Shown piece after piece: positions 33,612 to 41,897 of a DNA stretch of 64,000 nt (position 1 is the stretch's first letter; every line of letters starts with the position of its first letter). The stretch is from assembly GCA_001189075.1 (NCBI GenBank), contig LFCN01000006.1:620001-684000 (forward strand), read 5' to 3'. Origin of the DNA: Parcubacteria bacterium C7867-004 (GTDB lineage Bacteria; Patescibacteria; Paceibacteria; UBA9973; UBA2103). The notes beneath the pieces were generated by a model that ran no database searches, had not been told where the DNA came from, and saw only the letters and a list, made by a program, of their open reading frames with translations. The translations under genes and the position numbers were made by a program.

Positions 33612-34094
33612 TTATGCAGCTGGCTCTTCAACCGAAGCTTCCTCGGGAGCAGCTTCGACTTCAGCAGGGGCAGCTTCCTCAGGAGCGGCCTCTTCAGCCG
33701 GAGCAGCAGCTGCTTCTTCGGCAGCCTTAGCGGCAGCGGCTTCTGCCTTTGCTGCTTCCTCAGCGGCCTTAGCGGCGGCTGCTTCCTCTTCAGCCTTCTT
33801 CTTGAGGATGTTCTTCTCAAGATTCTTCTTGGAGACTACCTGAGAAGACTTGGTTCCTTCGAGGACGCCGTTCTTGATAAGGAGGTTCTTGAGCGATGGG
33901 GAGACCTGCGCGCCCTTGTCCATCCAGTCCTTGATACGGTCGGCCTTATAGGTAATCTGCTTGGTCTTCGGGTTATAGGTGCCGACGAGGTCGACATACT
34001 TCCCGGCCTTAGGCCCTGCGGTCTTCTCGAGCACGGCCATGCGGAACGACGCGTCGTTCTTACGGCCAATGCGCTGGAATCGGATCATCAACAT
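33612..34094 (-). CDS. rpsP: Small ribosomal subunit protein bS16 with long Ala/Glu tail
   Basis: 160 aa. The first ~80 residues are normal bS16 (MIRFQRIGRKNDASFRMAVL, YVDLVGTYNPK). The rest is a low-complexity tail built from EEAAAAKAAEEAAKAEAAAA-like and EEAAPEEAAPAE-like units. bS16 in most bacteria ends near residue 80-90. A TACATA box lies 5 nt before the ATG, and a stronger promoter lies further up (34315-34342). First gene of the cluster. Confidence 0.95.
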   Translation of the reverse strand: MLMIRFQRIGRKNDASFRMAVLEKTAGPKAGKYVDLVGTYNPKTKQITYKADRIKDWMDKGAQVSPSLKNLLIKNGVLEGTKSSQVVSKKNLEKNILKKKAEEEAAAAKAAEEAAKAEAAAAKAAEEAAAAPAEEAAPEEAAPAEVEAAPEEASVEEPAA

Positions 34095-34314
34095 ATGTAG
34101 CGGGAAGCGTACCAGAAAGCAGATAAAGGGTCAAACAAAACAGAAAGCGCCCGGCATTGAAGCTAGGCGCGCGAATGGGTGTCCAAAAGGACGAAGGTGC
34201 AGCGAAGTGGGCTGGCGGGCCACGTATGGGAGAGGCCCGCCAGCCCTGAGGGGATCTGGGGCAGATCCTCCTCGTCGAGGTGCTGCCACATGGGGGGACG
34301 TGGCCAGCAGACGC

Positions 34315-34342
34315 ATAATAGCACCTCCCTCCAGTATGTCAA
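34315..34342 (-). promoter_or_regulatory. Near-consensus promoter facing rpsP
   Basis: Minus strand TTGACA, 16-nt spacer, TATTAT. Transcription would start about 200 nt before rpsP and pass through the 13-bp hairpin at 34209-34246. Confidence 0.65.
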
Positions 34343-34575
34343 TAACCCCAGCCACTGCGGCCAGAACGAGCAAACGGCGGATCCCTTTTCTGAGACCCGC
34401 CGTCCGGCTAATCATGGACGTCTCGCGACGGCCAAATAGAGAAGGTTCTTGCTTGAAGGTGGGGCGGCAGTAGTGCAACCCATCTGCCGCCCCGGTAGTA
34501 CACGTGCGCCCGAGGGAGCATGTGGTCGGGCTTCGAAGCGGTGCCCGAAGAAACGATAGCATAACGGTCTTAATC

Positions 34576-34584
34576 TGGTACAGT
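34576..34584 (+). promoter_or_regulatory. Extended -10 promoter of rnr, leaderless spacing
   Basis: TG-g-TACAGT ends 8 nt before ATG 34593 and 2 nt before ATG 34587; the spacing favours 34593. Confidence 0.55.
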
Positions 34585-34592
34585 CTATGCAA

Positions 34593-36563
34593 ATGAGCGA
34601 CACACCGGAGACGTACGACGGTCCGATAACCATTATCAAGACCGGTAAGGGATTCTTCACGATAGACCCCGAGCAGGATGACCTCTTCATCCCGGGCGAG
34701 AACCTGGGCGGCGCCTTCCATGGCGACACCGTACGCGTCGAGATCGCGGGCACGGACACGGATCCCCGAACCGGCGAGACCAAGAAGACCGGCAAGGTCG
34801 TCGAGGTGCTCACGCGCAACCGCGAGACGTTCGTCGGCACGCTCGTCGAGAACAAGGAGGAGAACCTCGTCATGCTTCAGCCGGACTGGAAGAAGATGTA
34901 TGTGCCCTTCGTCGTGAAGGGCGAATCGCTTCCTATCGGCCAGAAGGTGCTCATCCGCTTTAAGGGATGGAACGCGCATCAGCCGTACCCGTGGGGCGAG
35001 CTCGAAGAGATCATCGGCCCGGCCGGCGTGCACGAGACGGAGATGCGCGCGCTGGCGCTTGGAAGCGGATTCCGTTCCGACTTCCCTCCCGGTGTGATGA
35101 ACGAAGCGAATGCACTCGAGAAGACGGAGAAGAAGACGCTGCTTGAGGATGTTGCTGAGCGCGAGATTGCTGCCGGAACACGAAAGGATTTCCGCGATGC
35201 GACCACCTTCACCATCGACCCGTTCGACGCGAAGGACTTCGACGATGCGCTCTCGGTACGGAAGCTTCCGAACGGGAACACGGAGATAGGCGTGCACATC
35301 GCCGACGTCTCCGCATTCGTAGTCCCCGGTACCGCAATTGACGACGAGGCACGCAAGCGCGCGACCTCGGTGTACCTGGTCGATCGCACTATCCCGATGC
35401 TTCCGGAGATCCTCTCTACCGATCTCTGCTCCCTCAACCCGCACGAAGTGAGGCTCTCGATGTCGGCCGTGTTCGAGCTAGATAGCGAAGCCGGTATCGT
35501 CTCGCGTTGGTTCGGTCCTACCGTGATCCACTCGGATCGAAGATTTACCTATGAGGATGCGCAGGAAGTTATCGATACACAGAAGGGCGACATGCTCGAG
35601 GAGCTGAATACCCTGAAGCTACTCGCCGACAAGATCCGCGCGCGCCGCGTGAAGAAGGGCGCTATAGCGTTCGATACTCCGGAAGTGAAGATACTGCTGG
35701 ACGAGACCGGGAAGCCACTGAAGATCGTCCTTAAGGAGCGTCGCGACACGAATCTCCTCATCGAGGACTTCATGCTGCTCGCGAACGAAGCCGTCGCTGA
35801 GTTCCTCACGGAAGAGATGAAGAAGGCACATATAAAAGGCGGTACCATCTATCGTATACACGATACGCCTGATGCTGACCGCATCGAGACGCTCTCTGCA
35901 TTCCTCAAAGTGCTCGGGTACAACCTCCCGGTGTCAGCCGGCAAGGTGAAGGGCGATGACCTCAACGCGCTCCTTGCTGAAGCGACGGGCAAGCCCGAGG
36001 AGTACCTCATCAAGATGTCGGCGCTGCGCTCCATGGCGAAGGCCGTGTACTCCACGAACAACATCGGCCACTTCGGACTCGCCTTCGATTTCTATACCCA
36101 CTTCACCTCCCCAATCCGACGCTACCCTGACCTTCTCGTGCACCGGTTGGTGAAGCACTACACCGTCGGCGGCGAATTCTCGAAGGCCCAGATCGAGGAG
36201 CTCGACCAGCTCGCCGTCCACTCGAGCGAGCGCGAAGCTGCTGCCACGGAAGCCGAGCGCGACTCCATCAAGATGAAGCAGGTAGAATACATGAGCGAAC
36301 ATGTTGGAGAGGAGTTCGACGCGGTTATCAGCGGCGTCTCGGATCGCGGCCTCTTCGTCGAGCTTACGGAAACCCGCACCGAAGGCATGATCCGCATCCG
36401 CGACCTCGGCGACGACTACTTCATCTACGACCAGAAGCGGTACCGCATCGCAGGCGAGCGCACAAAGAAGGAGTACGCGCTCGGCGACCCGATCCACGTG
36501 AAGCTGATGGCTGCACGCCTTGCGGAGCGCGAGCTCGACTTCGCTCTCGTACCACAAAAGTAA
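34593..36563 (+). CDS. rnr: Ribonuclease R (RNB family 3'-5' exoribonuclease)
   Basis: 656 aa, shorter than the ~810 of E. coli. An N-terminal cold-shock-like OB part (ITIIKTGKGFFTIDPEQDD) precedes the RNB catalytic domain with TIDPFDAKDFDDALSV (the four-Asp site), LSMSAVFELD and the HFGLAFDFYTHFTSPIRRYP signature. The C-terminal S1 domain is GEEFDAVISGVSDRGLFVEL. The helix-turn-helix and basic tail of longer RNase R are missing. Degrades structured RNA and takes part in rRNA and mRNA turnover. Confidence 0.95.
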   Translation: MSDTPETYDGPITIIKTGKGFFTIDPEQDDLFIPGENLGGAFHGDTVRVEIAGTDTDPRTGETKKTGKVVEVLTRNRETFVGTLVENKEENLVMLQPDWKKMYVPFVVKGESLPIGQKVLIRFKGWNAHQPYPWGELEEIIGPAGVHETEMRALALGSGFRSDFPPGVMNEANALEKTEKKTLLEDVAEREIAAGTRKDFRDATTFTIDPFDAKDFDDALSVRKLPNGNTEIGVHIADVSAFVVPGTAIDDEARKRATSVYLVDRTIPMLPEILSTDLCSLNPHEVRLSMSAVFELDSEAGIVSRWFGPTVIHSDRRFTYEDAQEVIDTQKGDMLEELNTLKLLADKIRARRVKKGAIAFDTPEVKILLDETGKPLKIVLKERRDTNLLIEDFMLLANEAVAEFLTEEMKKAHIKGGTIYRIHDTPDADRIETLSAFLKVLGYNLPVSAGKVKGDDLNALLAEATGKPEEYLIKMSALRSMAKAVYSTNNIGHFGLAFDFYTHFTSPIRRYPDLLVHRLVKHYTVGGEFSKAQIEELDQLAVHSSEREAAATEAERDSIKMKQVEYMSEHVGEEFDAVISGVSDRGLFVELTETRTEGMIRIRDLGDDYFIYDQKRYRIAGERTKKEYALGDPIHVKLMAARLAERELDFALVPQK

Positions 36564-36572
36564 AAGACCCCG

Positions 36573-36956
36573 TTAGGAGGGGCCTGAGTGAGGCGGATAG
36601 TTCGAGCGGATCTTGCTGATGGCTTCCAGAAGGCGAGGACCATCCTTCTCATCACCAAGCAAGTCGGTGATCTTCTTCCACCCATGAAGGACAGTGGTGT
36701 GATCTCGAGATCCAATGTGTGCCCCAATCCACGGAAGCGAGCGAGCAGTGTCTTCCCGCGCCAGATACATGAGGACTTGGCGGGGTCGGGCGATTGCTCT
36801 GGCTCGATTCCCGCTCTTCAGTATCTCTGGCTTGATCCCAAACTCGTCACACACGAGCTGTGTAAGCACATTGAATGCGACGATGTTCTTGCGTGCTGCT
36901 GGCGAAGACCACTGCGTCGGCAAATATCCAAATGGCAGCATCGGCTGCGTACTCAT
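36573..36956 (-). CDS. Stand-alone DnaA domain IV-like (Bac_DnaA_C) protein
   Basis: 127 aa; GGGAGGACC 5 nt before the ATG. Residues about 32-105 match the DNA-binding domain IV of DnaA: IARPRQVLMYLAREDTARSL, then IGAHIGSRDHTTVLHGWKKI (compare DnaA GGRDHSTV). No AAA+ domain is present. It may bind DnaA-box-like DNA as a regulator or phage-derived protein. A hairpin (CCCC/GGGG with TCTTTT tail) overlaps its stop. The N-terminal ~30 residues (QPMLPFGYLPTQWSSPAARK) are unassigned. Confidence 0.82.
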   Translation of the reverse strand: MSTQPMLPFGYLPTQWSSPAARKNIVAFNVLTQLVCDEFGIKPEILKSGNRARAIARPRQVLMYLAREDTARSLPWIGAHIGSRDHTTVLHGWKKITDLLGDEKDGPRLLEAISKIRSNYPPHSGPS

Positions 36957-37020
36957 GGAGCTGGTCCTCCCTTTCCATGAGCAGTCTAGCTAACGCCGCA
37001 CCCTTTACTTCCTATGTCAC

Positions 37021-37374
37021 CTAAAGCTTCTTGCCGTCGTAGGGCGTGATTGTGAGCGTATCGAGATCGATGCCGTCTATTGAGCGGACGTTTATCGCCA
37101 CCGTTGGCGAACCATCCGGCATCGCTCCCCTTCCGAAGGATTCGACACCACAGGTCGAGCAGAACAAGTGCTGGATCTTCTCGGTATTGAAACGGTATTC
37201 TGTGAGATTGTCTTCTCCCGAGAGGAGCGTAAACGAATCAAGCGGGGCGAACGTGAGCAATAGGCCTTGTATCTGGCAATGCGAACAGTTGCACGCGATA
37301 ACTGGCTTCTCAAGATCAATCTCGACTTCGTACTTAACCTTCCCACAATGGCATCCTCCAGTTTCCTTTTTCAT
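37021..37374 (-). CDS. GFA-domain zinc protein (Mss4-like fold)
   Basis: 117 aa from ATG 37374, placed by a -10 box 8 nt upstream. Zinc ligands of the GFA/CENP-V family are complete: CHC (C8, C10), CNCSHC (C28, C30, C33) and FCSTCG (C72, C75). The family includes glutathione-dependent formaldehyde-activating enzyme, but most members have no proven activity. Ends 5 bp before the 3' end of the gdhA gene's coding region on the same strand, so it lies just downstream of gdhA. Confidence 0.88.
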   Translation of the reverse strand: MKKETGGCHCGKVKYEVEIDLEKPVIACNCSHCQIQGLLLTFAPLDSFTLLSGEDNLTEYRFNTEKIQHLFCSTCGVESFGRGAMPDGSPTVAINVRSIDGIDLDTLTITPYDGKKL

Positions 37375-37378
37375 ATGG

Positions 37379-38683
37379 CTATAGTTTACCTCGCGAACGC
37401 ATCGCGTCGACAATCCGTTCGAGCGCGAGGACATAGGACGCCTCCCTGAGGGTTATTCCCCGATCTTTCGCGACGTCCGCTACCGAACGGTATGCGTCCT
37501 CCATGACTTGCTCAAGCTTCTTCTTCACTGCGGACGCTTCCCACCGCTCCCCCGTTCGGTTCTGTATCCATTCAAAATAGGAGACAGTGACGCCGCCTGC
37601 GTTGGCTAACACGTCCGGAATAACAACAACGCCGCGGGACGCAAGTGACGCATCCGCGTCCGGCGTAACCGGACCATTCGCAATCTCTAGGATGAATCCG
37701 GCTTTCACGCTCTGTGCGTTCTCTTTCGTTACCTGCTCTTCAAGCGCAGCCGGGACGAGTATATCCGTCTCCTCACCGAGCACCGCTTCGGCCGAAAGAA
37801 CCGTTGCTCCGTCGCTTGCTAGTGCCGCAGCGTCACAGACCGATCCTTCGCAATAGAGACCCCTGACGGAACCCTTCGACTCTTTCGCGACCAGTGTTTT
37901 CTCTACGTCTATCCCACCCGGGTTCATTAAGGTGCCGCCGGAGTCCGCAAGCCCGATCACCCGCATACCGAGTGCGGAGAGTATCTGTGCCGCATGCCCG
38001 CCGGCGTTACCGGCACCCTGGATGCTTGCTGTAAGAGAGGTCGGATCGAGAGATCGGTCCTTAAGAGCTGCGACTAGTACGGTGACGGCGCCATCTGCGG
38101 TTGCGGTATCGCGCCCCAAGGACCCACCGAGCGAAAGCGGCTTCCCTGTTATCATTGCCGGCTGACTCTTCCCGGTAATGCGCTCGTACTCATCGAGCAT
38201 GACGCCCATTATTTCCGCATTCGTGTATACGTCAGGCGCCGGAATATCTTGATCGGGTCCAAGGTTGTCTGAGAACGCCTTCACGTACTCGCGTGCGAGC
38301 AGATGCAAGTCGTTTCTCGAAAGCTTCTTCGGATCCACCGCAACGCCGCCCTTAGCGCCGCCCAGCGGGATGCCGACCACCGCACACTTGATCGCCATCA
38401 TCGCGGCGAGTGCGGAGACCTCGTCCTCATCCGCTTCCGGATGGAACCGGATGCCGCCCTTGTACGGGCCGCGCGCGTTATTGAACTGCACGCGATATGC
38501 CGGGAAGGTTCCGGTACCGCCCGCCTCAAGCGGGATAGTGAGGTCTGCGCGCAGTATGCGATCAGGGGTCATGAGCGCTTCGCGCTCGCTTTTGGAGAGT
38601 CCGAGGAGATCGGCTGCTCTCCCTACGTTCTGCTTGAAGTATTCGAATGCGGCCATAGTCCTCGAAGCATACGCCTCTTGCAT
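37379..38683 (-). CDS. gdhA: Glu/Leu/Phe/Val dehydrogenase (glutamate dehydrogenase)
   Basis: 434 aa. N-terminal substrate domain with YRVQFNNARGPYKGGIRFHP, the catalytic-Lys segment PLGGAKGGVAVDP and GPDQDIPAPDVYTNAEIMGV. The C-terminal NAD(P) domain has ASIQGAGNAGGHAAQILSAL. It interconverts glutamate with 2-oxoglutarate and ammonia. Length and motifs fit GDH of the 410-450-aa hexameric type. The start may instead be ATG 38656. Few metabolic genes exist in this window, so it stands out as a nitrogen/carbon node. Confidence 0.92.
   Translation of the reverse strand: MQEAYASRTMAAFEYFKQNVGRAADLLGLSKSEREALMTPDRILRADLTIPLEAGGTGTFPAYRVQFNNARGPYKGGIRFHPEADEDEVSALAAMMAIKCAVVGIPLGGAKGGVAVDPKKLSRNDLHLLAREYVKAFSDNLGPDQDIPAPDVYTNAEIMGVMLDEYERITGKSQPAMITGKPLSLGGSLGRDTATADGAVTVLVAALKDRSLDPTSLTASIQGAGNAGGHAAQILSALGMRVIGLADSGGTLMNPGGIDVEKTLVAKESKGSVRGLYCEGSVCDAAALASDGATVLSAEAVLGEETDILVPAALEEQVTKENAQSVKAGFILEIANGPVTPDADASLASRGVVVIPDVLANAGGVTVSYFEWIQNRTGERWEASAVKKKLEQVMEDAYRSVADVAKDRGITLREASYVLALERIVDAMRSRGKL
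37383..37388 (-). promoter_or_regulatory. -10 box of the GFA gene, leaderless spacing
   Basis: Minus strand TAAACT, 8 nt before the ATG; it lies inside the last codons of gdhA. Confidence 0.5.
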
Positions 38684-38699
38684 GAAGAGTGGGTGGGGA

Positions 38700-38731
38700 T
38701 AAAGAAAAAAACAGCTCCGTTGGTGGAGCCG
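38700..38731 (-). terminator. Terminator of the 38742 membrane gene
   Basis: GGCTCC/GGAGC stem around CACCAAC; minus-strand tail TTTTTTTCTTTATCC. Confidence 0.8.
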
Positions 38732-38741
38732 CTTGGACTTG

Positions 38742-39281
38742 TCACGCCGCGAAGGTGCGGTCTTCTTGCGAGAACGCGAGCATGAGCTGGACCACCAGAA
38801 CAGCGAATGTCGGCACGAAGGCGACCAGCTGAGCTTGATCGAGAAGGCCGTTCATTCCCCATTCCTGGAGCATCCCGTACATGCGGGGTTCGAACAGAAG
38901 GAACAGCACACCGGCGGGAAAGGAAACGCAGAAGCCGGTCCAGCTCCCGATGTGCCCGAGCGACTCACGTTTGAGATAAGAGCCCATCGCAGCCGCCACA
39001 CAGACTCCCGTTCCCGCGAGCGCGAGCAGTGGGCCGCTCACGGCCCACAGGATGATCGGAAGAAGGAGCGTAACAATGAAGATCTTCCACCTGCGCAGAC
39101 CGGGCGGAGCGAAGTACACGCACATCCCGGCAGCAACGACGACGAGAACACCTGCGGACTCATTCCACGCCTGGTGGATCAGGGGTACCGAGAACGAATC
39201 CGCGGTGAGCGCCCAGAGAGCCGCCAGCAGCACCGAAACGGCGACCTGGACCAGATAGGTCATGCGAAGAACAGACGTCAT
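38742..39281 (-). CDS. Orphan multi-pass membrane protein
   Basis: 179 aa from ATG 39281 with GGGGGAA 6 nt upstream. Five helices, at about 8-25, 42-58, 66-85, 90-105 and 120-140, with a further one near 155-172. Contains GVCVAAAMGSYLKRESLGHI. Ends SQEDRTFAA. No family recognised; similar in style to the 30870 gene (Shine-Dalgarno start, single-gene unit). Confidence 0.68.
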   Translation of the reverse strand: MTSVLRMTYLVQVAVSVLLAALWALTADSFSVPLIHQAWNESAGVLVVVAAGMCVYFAPPGLRRWKIFIVTLLLPIILWAVSGPLLALAGTGVCVAAAMGSYLKRESLGHIGSWTGFCVSFPAGVLFLLFEPRMYGMLQEWGMNGLLDQAQLVAFVPTFAVLVVQLMLAFSQEDRTFAA

Positions 39282-39372
39282 ACCAAATTCCCCCGAGGGC
39301 AATCCGCCGAATGCGGATCCCAGAGATATGGTATTCCTCACGCGTTTAAAAACAAGCTAAGTGCAGTGGGGA

Positions 39373-41595
39373 CTACTTCGCCACCGTAACCGCCTCCTCG
39401 AACTTTACCGAAAGGAGTTTGGAGATACCGTCCGCGCCCATGGTGACGCCGTACAGGATGCCCGCGCGGCTCATGGTCTCACGGTTGTGCGTGATAACGA
39501 TGAGCTGGGAGCGCTTGGACAAGCTCTCGATCATATCGCCGTAGCGGCGGCTGTTCGCTTCGTCGAGCGCGGCATCGGTCTCGTCGAGGATGAGGAACGG
39601 CGGCGGGTTCACCTGGCTCATAGCGAAGATTAGCGCGATGGACGTCAGTGCTCGCTCGCCTCCCGAGAGCTGCATGAGCGCCTGCACCCGTTTCTTCGGA
39701 AGATTCACTGCTATTTCTATGCCTGGCTTCTGATTCTTTTTCGAGCGCGAGACCGACTCCTCCTCATAGTCCTCGTCGTCCTCATCGCTGCCCGGTGCGC
39801 TCGCCTCCTCGAGGATGAGGCGTGCACCTCCCCCGCCGAACATGAGCCCGAAGAATTCCCCGAATGACGCGTTCACCGCAGCCAAGCCTTCCGCGAAGCT
39901 CTTCTGGAGTTCGGAATCGAGGTCGCTAATGAGTTCGCGCAGGCTTGCGCTCGAGGTTGCGAGATCTTCAAGTTCCTTCGCGAGGAATGCCTCGCGATCG
40001 GTGGCTTCCTTGAATTCGCTGCGGACGTCGTCACCCGAGCCTCCCGCTTCCTCGACACGAATCTTGAGGCGTTCCATAGAGCGCTTCCGGTCTTCCTGAG
40101 CGCGACGGTCCTCATTCGGAAGGACGCTGAGGGGCTCGAACGAAAGCGCATTCACACCGACGAGCGCTACCGCTTCTCTTCGTCCCATCTCGAGCTCCTC
40201 GGCGAGATAGTCGAGTTCTCCGAGCTTCGCCATGAGCCTTGAATTCTCAGACTCTTCCTTTGCCTTTGATTCCGCGAGATCAAGCAGACGGCGGTTCTGT
40301 TCGCGGCCGGTCTCCTCGTGGGCCATGGTCGCTTCGCGGGCTCGCGCAAGCGCGCTTCTCGCCTGCTCTACCTGCTCTTCAAGTACTCCGTCTGAAACGA
40401 GCATCTCGTTACGCTTGTGCTCGAGATCATGCACGAGCTGCTCTTCCTCGGCGAGATAATCGTCGTTCGGAAGCGCGAACCGCTCGAAGAACACTTTCAT
40501 CACGGTTCTAAGCGACTGGAGCGCGGCAAGTACGGCCCCCGGCGCCGCGTCATCGAGCGCCATCACCTGCCGGTCGATTTCCTGCTGCAGGGTCGCAAGA
40601 TCGTCCCGCGGGATCTTCACGTAGGGGTCGCGCGCAACCGCGATACTTCGCTGCTTCGCTCCCGCAAGTGCACCCTCGATACGGCCAAGCTCACGCGCAA
40701 GGACCGATCGCTCTGCCGTCACCCGGTCGAGCTCTCGTTCCGCCTTGCGGACCGCTTCGGAACGCTTCATGCCTTCTGAATCGGTGGTGACACGTTCCTC
40801 AAAGACCGCGAGTTCAGACTCGATAACGGCGAGCCGCTCCTTCACGTCGCGAGAGAGCGCTTCAGTCTTCTCTTTCTCGATGCGGATGTAGGCCTCCTCG
40901 ATGGCGAAGTACGTCTGCGACACGGCGCGCAGTTCCTTGGCGAGCTCCTCCGCTCGCTCAAGTCGCTCTACCTGCTTCGCGAGGAATCTGATGTGCGGAG
41001 CGATCTCCCGGCGGAGCGCTTCCACCTGTGCGACATTCTCTTCGGTCTTTTCGAGCTTCCGCTCCGCTTCCTGCTTCCGGAATTCGAAGACCTTAAGACC
41101 AAGTGCGTCTTCGAGCATCGCACGGCGCTCGCGAGGCGCTGCCGTGAGGATACGATCGGCTTCGCCTTGGGAGATGATGTGATGGCCGGTCTCGCCGATG
41201 TTTGCGGATGCGAGCAGTTCTTGCACATCGCGGAGCCTCACCTTCGATCCATTTATCGCGTACTCGCTCGCGCCATCGCGGAAGACCGCGCGTTCGATTG
41301 AGACTTCCTCGAAGTCGAGCTTCGGGAAGATTCGACGCGTGTTATCGAAGACAATGACGACCGCGGCGCGGTTTGCGCGCGGGGCCATGTTCGAGCCCGA
41401 CCAGATAAGGTCCTCGCTGCGCTTTCCGCGCATGGACTTCATCGACTGCTCGCCGAGCGCGAAGCGGAAGGCTTCGGCGACATTCGACTTTCCTGAGCCG
41501 TTAGGGCCCACAACGGAAGTAACCGAGCTCGAGAAATCGAGTACGGTCTTCTTTGCAAATGATTTGAATCCCGCGATCTCGAGCCGCTTCAGCAT
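39373..41595 (-). CDS. smc: Short SMC-family ATPase, apparently without hinge domain
   Basis: 740 aa from ATG 41595; canonical bacterial SMC is about 1150-1200. N-terminal head: FKSFAKKTVLDFSS, Walker A GPNGSGKS (30-37) and a Q-loop region. Two coiled-coil stretches follow, at about 165-330 and 385-560, separated by only ~50 residues (DDAAPGAVLAALQSLRTVMK) instead of a ~150-residue hinge with its Gly-rich motifs. The C-terminal head has LSGGERA (643) and FLILDETDAALD (667). It should organise DNA with kleisin partners, none of which is here. Acidic insert GSDEDDEDYEEES lies in the C-terminal head. Confidence 0.9.
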   Translation of the reverse strand: MLKRLEIAGFKSFAKKTVLDFSSSVTSVVGPNGSGKSNVAEAFRFALGEQSMKSMRGKRSEDLIWSGSNMAPRANRAAVVIVFDNTRRIFPKLDFEEVSIERAVFRDGASEYAINGSKVRLRDVQELLASANIGETGHHIISQGEADRILTAAPRERRAMLEDALGLKVFEFRKQEAERKLEKTEENVAQVEALRREIAPHIRFLAKQVERLERAEELAKELRAVSQTYFAIEEAYIRIEKEKTEALSRDVKERLAVIESELAVFEERVTTDSEGMKRSEAVRKAERELDRVTAERSVLARELGRIEGALAGAKQRSIAVARDPYVKIPRDDLATLQQEIDRQVMALDDAAPGAVLAALQSLRTVMKVFFERFALPNDDYLAEEEQLVHDLEHKRNEMLVSDGVLEEQVEQARSALARAREATMAHEETGREQNRRLLDLAESKAKEESENSRLMAKLGELDYLAEELEMGRREAVALVGVNALSFEPLSVLPNEDRRAQEDRKRSMERLKIRVEEAGGSGDDVRSEFKEATDREAFLAKELEDLATSSASLRELISDLDSELQKSFAEGLAAVNASFGEFFGLMFGGGGARLILEEASAPGSDEDDEDYEEESVSRSKKNQKPGIEIAVNLPKKRVQALMQLSGGERALTSIALIFAMSQVNPPPFLILDETDAALDEANSRRYGDMIESLSKRSQLIVITHNRETMSRAGILYGVTMGADGISKLLSVKFEEAVTVAK

Positions 41596-41602
41596 TACTA
41601 GG

Positions 41603-41608
41603 ATTATA
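41603..41608 (-). promoter_or_regulatory. -10 box of smc, leaderless spacing
   Basis: Minus strand TATAAT, a perfect consensus, 7 nt before the ATG; no ribosome site. Confidence 0.7.
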
Positions 41609-41611
41609 GCG

Positions 41612-41644
41612 TATGAAAAACCGCTTCCCTCAAGGAGAAGCGGT
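41612..41644 (-). terminator. Terminator of the 41668 gene
   Basis: ACCGCTTC/GAAGCGGT stem; minus-strand tail TTTTTCATACGC. It ends against the smc promoter. Confidence 0.75.
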
Positions 41645-41667
41645 GTAGCGGCAATCAGCATTGCCTT

Positions 41668-41844
41668 CTAGTCGACGAGCGACGTGATGTCCTCACGGAA
41701 GTAGACCCGGGTAGATGCGGGGCAATCGTCGCCGGCGGCATCATCGTGCTTCTCGAAGGTAACCGCCCCTTCCGGATTCGGACCTTCAGCGGCGCGCAGC
41801 TCGTTCAACAGACCGCAGACCGGGCAATGACGGATATCGGACAT
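41668..41844 (-). CDS. Small putative zinc-ribbon protein
   Basis: 58 aa from ATG 41844 with a perfect AGGAGGT 6 nt upstream. Begins MSDIRHCPVCGLLNELRAAE, giving one CxxC knuckle; a single later Cys sits in AAGDDCPASTRVYF, so a full four-Cys site is not present. Unknown function. Own promoter and terminator, set between rnc and smc. Confidence 0.65.
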   Translation of the reverse strand: MSDIRHCPVCGLLNELRAAEGPNPEGAVTFEKHDDAAGDDCPASTRVYFREDITSLVD

Positions 41845-41866
41845 TGAAAGACCTCCTGGTGCCGTA

Positions 41867-41895
41867 ACTAAACACCCGGGTCCAATTAACGTCAA
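41867..41895 (-). promoter_or_regulatory. Promoter of the 41668-41844 gene
   Basis: Minus strand TTGACG, 17-nt spacer, TTTAGT. It overlaps the 3' end of rnc region and gives a leader of about 15-20 nt with AGGAGGT. Confidence 0.6.
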
Positions 41896-41897
41896 CG

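Larger units (their letters stand above)
34095..34592. other. Hairpin-rich intergenic region between rpsP and rnr
   Basis: About 500 bp with no convincing gene. It contains a perfect 13-bp hairpin (34209-34221 with 34234-34246), a CGGCGG/CCGCCG hairpin (34377-34402) and a GGGGCGGCA/TGCCGCCCC hairpin (34463-34493). None has a clear U-tract. A 42-codon minus-strand ORF (34163-34291, MWQHLDEEDLPQIPSGLAGL at its start) is the most gene-like reading. The region from the 34315 promoter to 34094 would be a ~200-nt structured rpsP leader. Confidence 0.5.

Noticed and set aside
34131..35444. 437-codon open frame on the minus strand
   Set aside because: It runs antisense through rnr, whose RNB and S1 motifs prove the plus strand is coding; the frame has no recognisable protein character.
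36573..36990. Replication origin next to the DnaA-like gene
   Set aside because: No cluster of DnaA-box-like 9-mers, no AT-rich unwinding stretch, and no full dnaA or dnaN nearby.
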